Assembly (NCBI GenBank): GCA_030596145.1
Contig: JAUVKS010000129.1
Coordinates: 1-6,001 of the forward strand
DNA: 6,001 bases
From: Pseudomonadota bacterium
GTDB lineage: Bacteria > Desulfobacterota > Syntrophia > Syntrophales > JADFWA01
Reading direction: 5' to 3'
Under the pieces are notes generated by a model that worked only from the letters and a program-made list of their open reading frames with translations, made no database searches and was not told where the DNA came from. Positions 1-5,027 of the stretch are shown here, piece by piece; the first letter of the stretch is position 1, and every line of letters begins with the position of its first letter. The position numbers and the translations under genes were made by a program.

Positions 1-195
1 AGAGCCGGGATTGAAGATTTAAAATGGCTTTTGACGCACATGAAGGAAATCAAGAAAATTGCTGTTGTTGCAGATAGTCATTTCTGGAAGTGGTATGTGG
101 CTCTTGACAGGCCATTCGGTAAAGTAGTTGGAATAGAGGAAAAATACTTTGAGCCAACAGAAATAACTACTGCCTGGAAGTGGCTTAAGGAATAA
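1..195 (+). CDS. STAS/SEC14 (SpoIIAA-like) domain protein, C-terminal fragment
   Basis: The window opens inside this gene; 64 residues and a TAA stop are visible, read in the frame of base 1. The visible part has the pattern of the SpoIIAA-like family: a beta strand KKIAVVAD (residues 18-25), an aromatic-rich helix FWKWYVALDRPF (28-39), a strand ending in EEKYF (46-50), and a closing helix with AWKWLKE (58-64). Family members are usually about 120 residues, so roughly half is missing upstream. These are small soluble cytoplasmic proteins of the STAS/CRAL-TRIO fold; their role is mostly unknown, with lipid or regulatory-partner binding suggested. No partner gene is visible and the next gene starts 226 bases downstream, so a shared transcript is not implied. 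The family call rests on remembered sequence pattern. Confidence 0.72.
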   Translation, partial: RAGIEDLKWLLTHMKEIKKIAVVADSHFWKWYVALDRPFGKVVGIEEKYFEPTEITTAWKWLKE

Positions 196-260
196 AATTT
201 ACCAATTTAAATAAAAAGGGATAACAACTGAGACCTTTTATAATGCCAAATATTAAATCT

Positions 261-279
261 CCCCGCCCACAGGGCGGGG
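261..279. repeat. GC-rich perfect hairpin, possible IS200/IS605-type end remnant
   Basis: An 8-bp perfect inverted repeat, CCCCGCCC (261-268) and GGGCGGGG (272-279), is separated by the 3-base loop ACA. It lies in the gene-free stretch 196-421 and is followed by CTTCCCGG, not a T-run, on the plus strand; on the minus strand it is followed by AGATTTAA. It is therefore not a classic intrinsic terminator in either direction, though it could still stop or stabilise the transcript of the STAS gene. Read on the minus strand, GGGAAGCCCCGCCC followed by GGGCGGGGAG resembles the subterminal hairpin of IS200/IS605 (IS1341/TnpB) elements. No tnpA or tnpB reading frame is present, so any element would be a relic or a MITE-like end. 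I see nothing else convincing in 196-421. Confidence 0.6.
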
Positions 280-421
280 CTTCCCGGTGAGGACTAATTT
301 TGGTTTAATAAGACATCTATCAAATTGATTGAACAAGCATCTGTATAACAACCAGCAATGCCTCCAACATCTTGGCATCATACAGATTTTGCTCAGCTTC
401 CCCAGTTAAGAGGAGTATGAA

Positions 422-853
422 ATGTCACTTTCAAGAGAAGACATTAAGGATGCCCTGAACCAATGGAATCTGGCCTGGAACAACCATGATCTTGATGGAG
501 TTATGCAACTCTTTCATGATGAAATACTGTTCGAAAACTGGACTGGTGGAAAAGCCAAGGGAAAGGACGCTGTACGGAAAGCATGGACTCCGTGGTTTGC
601 AAATCACGGGGGTTTTCGATTTATAGATGAAGAAACCTTTATTGATGAAAAGGAACAAAAAGTTCTTTACAGATGGCTGCTTGAATGGCCTTCCATTGAA
701 AAAGGCTATGAAGGAAAGCCCGAGAAACGACGGGGTGTAGACGTTCTCCATTTTCAAGATGGAAAGATTATAAAAAAACTTACATATTCGAAAACAACTA
801 TTGATATAGATGGAGAAAAGGTGCAGCTAATCTCGCCCTCTTATACAGATTGA
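422..853 (+). CDS. NTF2-like / SnoaL-fold family protein
   Basis: A 143-residue protein with the features of the SnoaL/NTF2-like cone fold. An N-terminal helix contains LAWNNHDLDGVMQLFHDE (residues 17-34), the family's usual 'aWn.hD.d....lf..d' opening. It is followed by GKAKGKDAVRKAW (43-55) and a beta-rich half ending in RRGVDVLHFQDGKI (103-116) and KLTYSK (119-124). The length is typical of single-domain members. The fold serves small isomerases, cyclases, dehydratases and non-catalytic binders, so no reaction can be assigned; no diagnostic active-site set is evident. The ATG start is supported by AGGAG at 411-415 with a 6-base spacer. It stands alone and converges on the cheR-type gene, 27 bases away, without a clear terminator between them. 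The start of its transcript is not obvious. Confidence 0.8.
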   Translation: MSLSREDIKDALNQWNLAWNNHDLDGVMQLFHDEILFENWTGGKAKGKDAVRKAWTPWFANHGGFRFIDEETFIDEKEQKVLYRWLLEWPSIEKGYEGKPEKRRGVDVLHFQDGKIIKKLTYSKTTIDIDGEKVQLISPSYTD

Positions 854-880
854 AAAAGGTTCTACCTGGTTCACGGACAA

Positions 881-1708
881 TCAAAAACTGAAGGAGTCGG
901 CAGGGTTATTTAGCTTCTGAAAAATATAAGAATAACGCTTGAATTGTGAAAGGGTGCGGGTCTGAAGGGGTAGTTTTTCATGAGTTCCAACTATCAAAAA
1001 CCCGCCCGCTACCAGACTATCCACCACCCTGAGAAATGCCGGCTCCTTTATCTCCTGCCTATAATAGGTAAGAAGGTTGTTTCTTAAAAAAATAATCTGG
1101 AACTTTTTCACAGGGGGAGGCTCCCTTATCAGGTTATAAGTTTCCCATATAATACCTTTCTTTAAATGGTCAGCTATAAAATAAAGCAACTTATCCTCCG
1201 AGGTACGGAAATAAGTGGCTTTGATTTCTCCTGACGCCTCTTTCAAGGCACTTCCCATATAAACCCCTTCCATGGCCTTACTCAGGTAATCAGGGTTAAC
1301 ATCTGTGGCCCAGAGTTGAAGTTGTGGCAGTTTATCAAACCTGGTTTTGAGCATGTCCCACATTATTTTAAAACTGTAGGCCTCCTGTCCCTGAGCGCAG
1401 CCTGCCGACCATACGTTAATTTCCTCACTGTACCTTTCTATAACATCCGGGATAATCACCTCTTCCAGAGCTTGCCACAAATAGCGGTCACGAAAAAAAC
1501 GGCTTATAGAAACGGTCATCAAGAGTTCAGCTTCTCTCAAGACCGCCGAATCATTATCCAGGATATGAAAATATTCTTCCAGGGTGTAACAGCCAAGTCG
1601 CTGCATATGCCGGCTTATACGTTTCTTTACCCCTTTCCTTACCTTACGGTAGCCCTGCCAGGAAAGGTCAAGCCTATCAAGAAATTGACTAAATTGGCGA
1701 TCGTCCAT
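881..1708 (-). CDS. cheR: CheR-type S-adenosylmethionine-dependent protein methyltransferase
   Basis: A 275-residue protein with the two-part CheR layout. An N-terminal helical domain (about 1-60) includes VRKGVKKRISRHMQRLGC. The catalytic domain starts at SISRFFRDRYLW (67-78). Methyltransferase motif I is VWSAGCAQGQEAYS (99-112), the acidic cofactor loop is WATDVNP (133-139), the post-motif segment is IIFLRNNLLTYY (205-216), and GGFLIVGTHEKLP (235-247) corresponds to the usual 'GG.L..G..E.l'. Classical CheR methylates glutamates on chemoreceptors using SAM in the cytoplasm. Motif I normally reads G-E-E-P/A-Y-S; here the first Glu is Gln (Q108), and the usual R-N-V is R-N-N. No CheB, CheA, CheW or receptor gene adjoins it, so its substrate may not be a chemoreceptor. 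A good ribosome site lies 14 bases before the ATG. The family is clear; the substrate is not. Confidence 0.85.
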   Translation of the reverse strand: MDDRQFSQFLDRLDLSWQGYRKVRKGVKKRISRHMQRLGCYTLEEYFHILDNDSAVLREAELLMTVSISRFFRDRYLWQALEEVIIPDVIERYSEEINVWSAGCAQGQEAYSFKIMWDMLKTRFDKLPQLQLWATDVNPDYLSKAMEGVYMGSALKEASGEIKATYFRTSEDKLLYFIADHLKKGIIWETYNLIREPPPVKKFQIIFLRNNLLTYYRQEIKEPAFLRVVDSLVAGGFLIVGTHEKLPLQTRTLSQFKRYSYIFQKLNNPADSFSF

Positions 1709-1723
1709 AAGATGTGTTATAAC
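1694..1723 (+). promoter_or_regulatory. Candidate sigma-70-type promoter for trmO
   Basis: TTGGCG at 1694-1699 (4 of 6 matches to the -35 consensus) is followed after 18 bases by TATAAC at 1718-1723 (5 of 6 to the -10 consensus). A TG at 1715-1716, one base before the -10, gives an extended -10. Transcription would start near 1730, leaving a leader of about 70 bases that carries the palindromic repeat at 1753-1789. The -35 lies inside the first codons of the divergent cheR gene. The -10 region is itself the palindrome GTTATAAC. This is pattern matching only, and the true sigma consensus of the organism is unknown. Confidence 0.35.
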
Positions 1724-1728
1724 TCCTC
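1723..1728 (-). promoter_or_regulatory. Unusually distant ribosome binding site of cheR
   Basis: On the minus strand GAGGAG (bases 1728 down to 1723) is the only good Shine-Dalgarno match upstream of the cheR ATG, but the spacer is 14 bases, longer than the usual 5-10. No ATG, GTG or TTG lies in frame within the spacer; the upstream codons are CTT, CAT, ACA and ATA. An ATA codon, or the ATG with a stretched spacer, are the only options seen. The ATG remains the preferred start. Confidence 0.45.
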
Positions 1729-1752
1729 AAACAAAAAGTCGTCTGAAGGAGA

Positions 1753-1789
1753 AAATCCCCCTAATCCCCCTTCAAAAAAGGGGGACTTT
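1753..1789. repeat. Palindromic intergenic repeat (AAATCCCCC ... GGGGGACTTT type)
   Basis: The core is a perfect 8-bp stem, TCCCCCTT (1765-1772) with AAGGGGGA (1778-1785), and a 5-base loop CAAAA. A second CCCCC run at 1757-1761 can pair alternatively with the same G-run. Flanks AAAAT and CTTT are part of a familiar layout for dispersed repeats in environmental bacterial genomes, whose minus-strand translation reads like SPFFEGGLGG. It fills much of the 92-base divergent gap between cheR and trmO. Its right edge abuts the trmO Shine-Dalgarno AAGGTG (1790-1795), so the hairpin would sit in the trmO 5' leader directly before the ribosome site. The hairpin is seen directly; the dispersed nature is recalled and not tested. 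Confidence 0.6.
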
Positions 1790-1800
1790 AAGGTGAAATC

Positions 1801-2286
1801 ATGGATGAGATAAAATACAAACCAATTGGAGTCATACATTCTCCCTTCAAAGAACCGAAGGGAACGCCCATACAACCCGCGGCTGCCAAAGGTATTTCTG
1901 GAACGGTCGCGGTATTCCCAGAATATGCCGAAGGCCTGAAAGACATTGAGGGGTTTTCTCACATCATTTTAATATATCATTTTCATCTGTCCAGTGGAAG
2001 TTCTCTAACGGCAAAACCTTTCATGGATAGTGAAGAGCGTGGAGTCTTTGCGATGCGGGGGCCGAGCAGGCCAAACCCCATCGGTATCTCGATTGTGCGC
2101 CTTGTTGGAATTGAGGGAAACATAATCCACATTCACGATGTAGACATTGTGGATGGGACTCCCCTTCTCGATATCAAGCCCTATGTGTCGGAATTTGACA
2201 TAAGAGAAGTGGAAAAAACGGGATGGCTTGAGAAAAGAGTGCATAAACTCCCGGCATCAAAAGATGACGGCAGATTTACAAAATGA
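1801..2286 (+). CDS. trmO: tRNA (N6-threonylcarbamoyladenosine(37)-N6)-methyltransferase TrmO (TsaA/YaeB family)
   Basis: A 161-residue protein matching the single-domain TrmO/TsaA family, which uses SAM to methylate the N6 of t6A at position 37 of certain threonine tRNAs, giving m6t6A. Family hallmarks appear in order: the opening strand PIGVIHSPF (8-16), IQPAAAKG (24-31), FSHIILIYHFH (52-62), the cofactor-site motif RGPSRPNPIG (86-95), and VDGTPLLDIKPY (117-128), with a C-terminal W142. Enterobacterial YaeB carries an extra C-terminal domain (about 235 residues in total); this short form lacks it, as do many archaeal and anaerobe homologues. The ATG is supported by AAGGTG at 1790-1795 with a 5-base spacer. 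It is divergent from cheR and convergent with phoR, so it is likely transcribed alone. The 'RGPS' version of the motif replaces the more common aromatic-containing form but keeps RPNPIG intact. Confidence 0.92.
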   Translation: MDEIKYKPIGVIHSPFKEPKGTPIQPAAAKGISGTVAVFPEYAEGLKDIEGFSHIILIYHFHLSSGSSLTAKPFMDSEERGVFAMRGPSRPNPIGISIVRLVGIEGNIIHIHDVDIVDGTPLLDIKPYVSEFDIREVEKTGWLEKRVHKLPASKDDGRFTK

Positions 2287-2297
2287 GAGCTTTGAAA

Positions 2298-2353
2298 GTA
2301 GGGTCGGGTTTTATACCCGACCGTAAACGGTGGCATATAAAATGCCACCCTAC
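2298..2353. repeat. 56-bp double-hairpin element with GTAGGGT inverted ends
   Basis: The element begins GTAGGGT (2298-2304) and ends ACCCTAC (2347-2353), a perfect 7-base terminal inverted repeat. Inside are two perfect 8-bp hairpins with 5-base loops: GGTCGGGT (2302-2309) with ACCCGACC (2315-2322), and GGTGGCAT (2329-2336) with ATGCCACC (2342-2349). CGTA (2322-2325) can also pair with TACG (2351-2354). It occupies most of the 96-base gap between the convergent trmO and phoR genes and could end or stabilise both transcripts. Neither strand shows a proper T-run after a stem, so a canonical intrinsic terminator is not supported. The layout resembles REP/MITE-like dispersed palindromes. Confidence 0.75.
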
Positions 2354-2382
2354 GGAGAAGAATTATATTTCCAAAGATCTCA

Positions 2383-4149
2383 TCAAGCACCCGCCCCTTC
2401 TTCGAAAACCGGAAAATAAAGTGAAATCGTGGTTCCCCTACCCAGTTCACTCTCGATCTCTATCTTGCCCTCGTGGGCCATCAGTAGATGTTTAACTATT
2501 GACAACCCCAGTCCTGTGCCGCCCAGTTCCCGCGAGCGGGCTCTGTCCACCCGGTAGAAGCGTTCTCCCAGTCTGGGAATCTCATCTTCAGGTACACCTA
2601 TGCCAGTATCGCTTATCTTAACAAGCACATATCCTTTCTTATCATCAGAGGCCGTTATCGAAACCTTCCCCGACTCCGGCGTAAACTTAACAGCGTTATC
2701 CAGGACGTTCAACAATATCTGTGACAATCTATCCCTGTCAGCCCTGATGAGTGGAAGTCCCTCCGGAATGTCTTTATCAATGACAAGCTTTTTCTCAATG
2801 GCTTTTGACTCGATAACCGGCAGGACATTTTCAACAACACCGCTCAGAGAAACACTTTCAAAGAAAAACTTCGTCTCTCCCAATTCGATATCGGAAATGG
2901 TTAAAAGATCTTCCACCAAGCGGTTGAGGCGATTGGCATGCCTGTAAATGGTTTGCAGAAACTTCTTCGCCGTTTCTTTCTCTTCAAGGGCTCCTTCCTG
3001 CAAAGTTTCAATAAATCCAAGAATAGCGGTCAGAGGAGTCTTTATCTCATGAGTTATGTTGGCCACAAAATCTACACGCATCTTCTCCAGTTTTTTAAGG
3101 CGGGTAACATCATGAAAGACGATCATGGTTTTTTCTTCTTCATACGGAAGCCCATGTATCGACGCAATATTAACATCCAGAATAACTCGCTTTCCATTCC
3201 CCAGAGCGATTTCTTGTGGAACAGACACGTTGGTCTCCTTAAAACGATCAAGGGCATTTTGCAGCTCAATATTCCTGAACGCCTCAATCGGAGTTTTGCC
3301 AATGATATCACGATATCTGACACCAAAAATGCCTTTGAATGCCTCATTTAATGCTTCTATTTTATCCTGACCGTTGAGTACTAACACTCCATCAGTCATG
3401 CTGGCAAAGGCCGCCTCCAATTTCCCCTTTTCCTCACTCGCAGACCGTACCTTGTCCTGCAATTCCGTGACCATAAAATTAATGTTCTTGGCCAATCTCC
3501 CCATTTCATCACTCGAATCGATCATAAGAGTCCCCGGATCTTCACCTTCTCTTAACCTTTTGGTAAACTGCTCCATCTCCTGAATGGGTGATGTTAGTCT
3601 GGAGAAAAATATAAAGGCGATTAAAAATGAAAGGACAAGGATGATAACAAATGATTGAAAGATTAGTCCGTACAATTTTCTTACGGAATTTTTGATCTCG
3701 ACAAGCGGACGCGCCAGTCTGATATAACCAATTGCCCTGGAGTCACTCTTGACAGGCAGTGCAACATAAAACATATCCTCGCCAAGAGTGTGGCTGAAAC
3801 GTGTTGCGGTTCCTTTATCAAGAACCTTCGCTTCCTGAATCTCCGGGCGGTTCAGGTGATTATCCATCTTGGAAATATCTTTTTCTGAATCTGCCAGAAC
3901 TTTTCCCGCAGTATCAATCAGGGTAATCCGCGCATTGGATATCCTGGCTAACTGGACAACCTTCTTTTCAATTTCTTTTTTTGGAGAAGTGAGGTTTATC
4001 ATCCGGGCATAAGTAATCAGATCGTATTCAATCTTTTTCATCAATTTGTTCTTGACCTCTTTACCAACCAGAAACCCAACGATCGCCATAGACAGTACGA
4101 TAATAACGAGATAGGTCACAAATATTCTGTAAAATAACCGGTTTTTCAT
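2383..4149 (-). CDS. phoR: Phosphate-regulon sensor histidine kinase PhoR
   Basis: A 588-residue inner-membrane kinase, expected to autophosphorylate and pass phosphate to a PhoB-like regulator when phosphate is scarce. Order of parts: TM1 (about 8-28), an extracytoplasmic sensor region (about 30-160), TM2 (about 161-182), a HAMP linker (about 184-236), a PAS domain (about 243-350; MTDGVLVLN at 251-259), HisKA with FVANITHEIKTPL (phospho-acceptor H367), and an ATPase domain. The ATPase domain has an N-box LLNVLDNAVKFT (N481, N485), G1 DTGIGVP (514-520), F-box GERFYRVD (528-535) and G2 GGTGLGLS (543-550). All catalytic motifs are intact. It is longer than E. coli PhoR (431) because of the folded periplasmic domain, closer in layout to Bacillus PhoR. 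The ATG follows AAAGGAA with about an 8-base spacer. It lies 69 bases after phoU as the last gene of the visible cluster; location supports the phosphate role, which domain content alone would not fix. Confidence 0.9.
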   Translation of the reverse strand: MKNRLFYRIFVTYLVIIVLSMAIVGFLVGKEVKNKLMKKIEYDLITYARMINLTSPKKEIEKKVVQLARISNARITLIDTAGKVLADSEKDISKMDNHLNRPEIQEAKVLDKGTATRFSHTLGEDMFYVALPVKSDSRAIGYIRLARPLVEIKNSVRKLYGLIFQSFVIILVLSFLIAFIFFSRLTSPIQEMEQFTKRLREGEDPGTLMIDSSDEMGRLAKNINFMVTELQDKVRSASEEKGKLEAAFASMTDGVLVLNGQDKIEALNEAFKGIFGVRYRDIIGKTPIEAFRNIELQNALDRFKETNVSVPQEIALGNGKRVILDVNIASIHGLPYEEEKTMIVFHDVTRLKKLEKMRVDFVANITHEIKTPLTAILGFIETLQEGALEEKETAKKFLQTIYRHANRLNRLVEDLLTISDIELGETKFFFESVSLSGVVENVLPVIESKAIEKKLVIDKDIPEGLPLIRADRDRLSQILLNVLDNAVKFTPESGKVSITASDDKKGYVLVKISDTGIGVPEDEIPRLGERFYRVDRARSRELGGTGLGLSIVKHLLMAHEGKIEIESELGRGTTISLYFPVFEEGAGA

Positions 4150-4167
4150 ACGTTAATTCCTTTGTGT

Positions 4168-4201
4168 CCCTCTCCCCTGGTGGGAGGGGTTAGGGGAGGG
4201 G
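4168..4201. repeat. GC-rich palindromic repeat between phoU and phoR
   Basis: A stem pairs 4169-4176 with 4182-4189 (8 bp including one T-G wobble) around the loop CTGGT. A further GGGGAGGGG (4193-4201) offers the same C-rich arm an alternative partner. Plus-strand translation reads like PSPLVGGVRGG, a familiar look for intergenic dispersed repeats in environmental genomes. It fills half of the 69-base gap in the pst-pho operon and ends 18 bases before the phoR start. On the phoR mRNA the hairpin would lie just upstream of the Shine-Dalgarno (AGGA, within 4150-4163), where it could tune stability or translation. That effect is inference. Confidence 0.55.
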
Positions 4202-4218
4202 AAAGTTTTTTAGCTCAA

Positions 4219-4911
4219 CTATTTTTCATGTTTTTCGCCACGGAGCTGGTGCCTCACACTCTTTCCGGTAACCATGTAAACAACCATATCCGCGATACTC
4301 TCCGCGTGATCCGAGATCCTCTCCAGATTCTTCGATATCTGCGTAATCAAAATCGCTCTGTGGATCGTCCGTGGATCCTCTATCATATACGTGAGAAGTT
4401 CCCGGAATATCTGATCATTGAGGTTGTCTACCATTTCATCATCTTTTCTGACCTTATTGGCCAGATCACAGTCTTCTCTTACCAGGGCATCGAGACTCTC
4501 CCTGATCATTCCACGTGTAATGTCCGCCATCCGTGGAAGGTCAATATAAGGTTTAAGCTGTGGCTCTTTGTTTAAAATCAGTGCCCTTTCAGCAATATTG
4601 ACCGCCATATCCCCGATCCTCTCCAGATGACCATTGATTTTGATGGCGGTGGTAATAAACCTCAAATCTCTCGCAGCAGGCTGTCTCAAAGCCAAAAGAC
4701 GGATGCACCTTTCCTCAATCTCTGCATCCAGTTTATTAAGCTTATCATCAGCGGCAATGACCTCATGTGCCAGATCTAAATTCCTTTCTAGAAGAGACGT
4801 CATGGCATCCTGTATCGCCTTTTCGGCAAGAGCTCCAAGATACAGGAGATTTTCCTTGACCCACTGGAGTTCCCTTTCATAATGCGTGCTGGTATGTCTT
4901 TTTACTTCCAT
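4219..4911 (-). CDS. phoU: Phosphate signalling complex protein PhoU
   Basis: A 230-residue, all-helical cytoplasmic protein, within the usual 220-240 range. It has the two-fold internal repeat of the family: each half carries the metal-cluster motif E-R-I-x-D, at HLERIGDMAVNIAE (95-108) in the first half and NLERISDHAESIAD (195-208) in the second. The first half also holds LRQPAARDLRFI (75-86), a conserved helix turn. PhoU docks with PstB and PhoR and keeps the kinase from signalling when phosphate is plentiful; it also limits phosphate uptake. The ATG is preceded by GAGG with a 10-base spacer. Its place between pstB and phoR matches that role. The 116-base gap from pstB is wide for an operon and holds a palindromic repeat. 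The basic tail (KSVRHQLRGEKHEK) is ordinary. Confidence 0.96.
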   Translation of the reverse strand: MEVKRHTSTHYERELQWVKENLLYLGALAEKAIQDAMTSLLERNLDLAHEVIAADDKLNKLDAEIEERCIRLLALRQPAARDLRFITTAIKINGHLERIGDMAVNIAERALILNKEPQLKPYIDLPRMADITRGMIRESLDALVREDCDLANKVRKDDEMVDNLNDQIFRELLTYMIEDPRTIHRAILITQISKNLERISDHAESIADMVVYMVTGKSVRHQLRGEKHEK

Positions 4912-4934
4912 CTTATGATAACCTCGTACAAAGT

Positions 4935-5020
4935 CGAACGGGCCGCTGAGGGCATCGGCCCCTACATCCCTCGGCCTGTTGATGAACTTTTTATTTGTAG
5001 GGCTCGTTTCCCGAACGGGC
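4935..5020. repeat. Paired GTAGGG-type palindromes between pstB and phoU
   Basis: Two hairpins share the end motif CCCTACA/TGTAGGG in opposite orientation. Left: GGGCCG (4940-4945) with CGGCCC (4956-4961), loop 10 bases, ending CCCCTACA at 4959-4966. Right: TGTAGGGC from 4996, then GCTCGTT (5002-5008) with AACGGGC (5014-5020), one T-G wobble, loop TCCCG. The 9-mer CGAACGGGC occurs directly repeated at 4935-4943 and 5012-5020. It fills most of the 116-base gap inside the operon. The shared GTAGGG end links it to the element at 2298-2353, suggesting one repeat family. It may affect relative pstB and phoU mRNA levels; this is inference. Confidence 0.6.
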
Positions 5021-5027
5021 AGATATC

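Noticed and set aside
239..244. Perfect TATAAT hexamer upstream of the NTF2-like gene
   Set aside because: The sequence 17 bases upstream (AAGGGA) is no match to a -35 and there is no extended -10; in an AT-rich gap a chance match is likely.
325..349. TTGATT and TATAAC as a possible promoter for the NTF2-like gene
   Set aside because: The spacer is only 13 bases, too short for a sigma-70 promoter.
854..880. Possible terminator between the convergent NTF2-like and cheR genes
   Set aside because: Only a 4-bp stem (AGGT/ACCT) is present, with no T-run after it.
1753..1789. CRISPR array or riboswitch in the intergenic palindromes
   Set aside because: There is no regular repeat-spacer spacing anywhere, and the leaders are too short and simple for a known riboswitch class.
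1717..1962. Minus-strand open frame of 81 codons across the cheR/trmO gap
   Set aside because: It overlaps trmO antisense and its C-terminal part (SPFFEGGLGG) is just the translated palindromic repeat; no ribosome site or family match.
2298..2382. Intrinsic terminators for trmO or phoR
   Set aside because: The hairpins are strong, but neither strand has a T-run directly after a stem, so the canonical terminator label is not supported; they are annotated as a repeat element.
2938..3351. Plus-strand open frame of 137 codons opposite phoR
   Set aside because: Shadow of the PAS and HisKA coding region of phoR; composition is not protein-like and there is no supporting start signal.
4162..4575. 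Plus-strand open frame of 137 codons opposite phoU
   Set aside because: Its start is repeat-derived (PSPLVGGVRGG) and the rest is antisense to the clearly conserved phoU.
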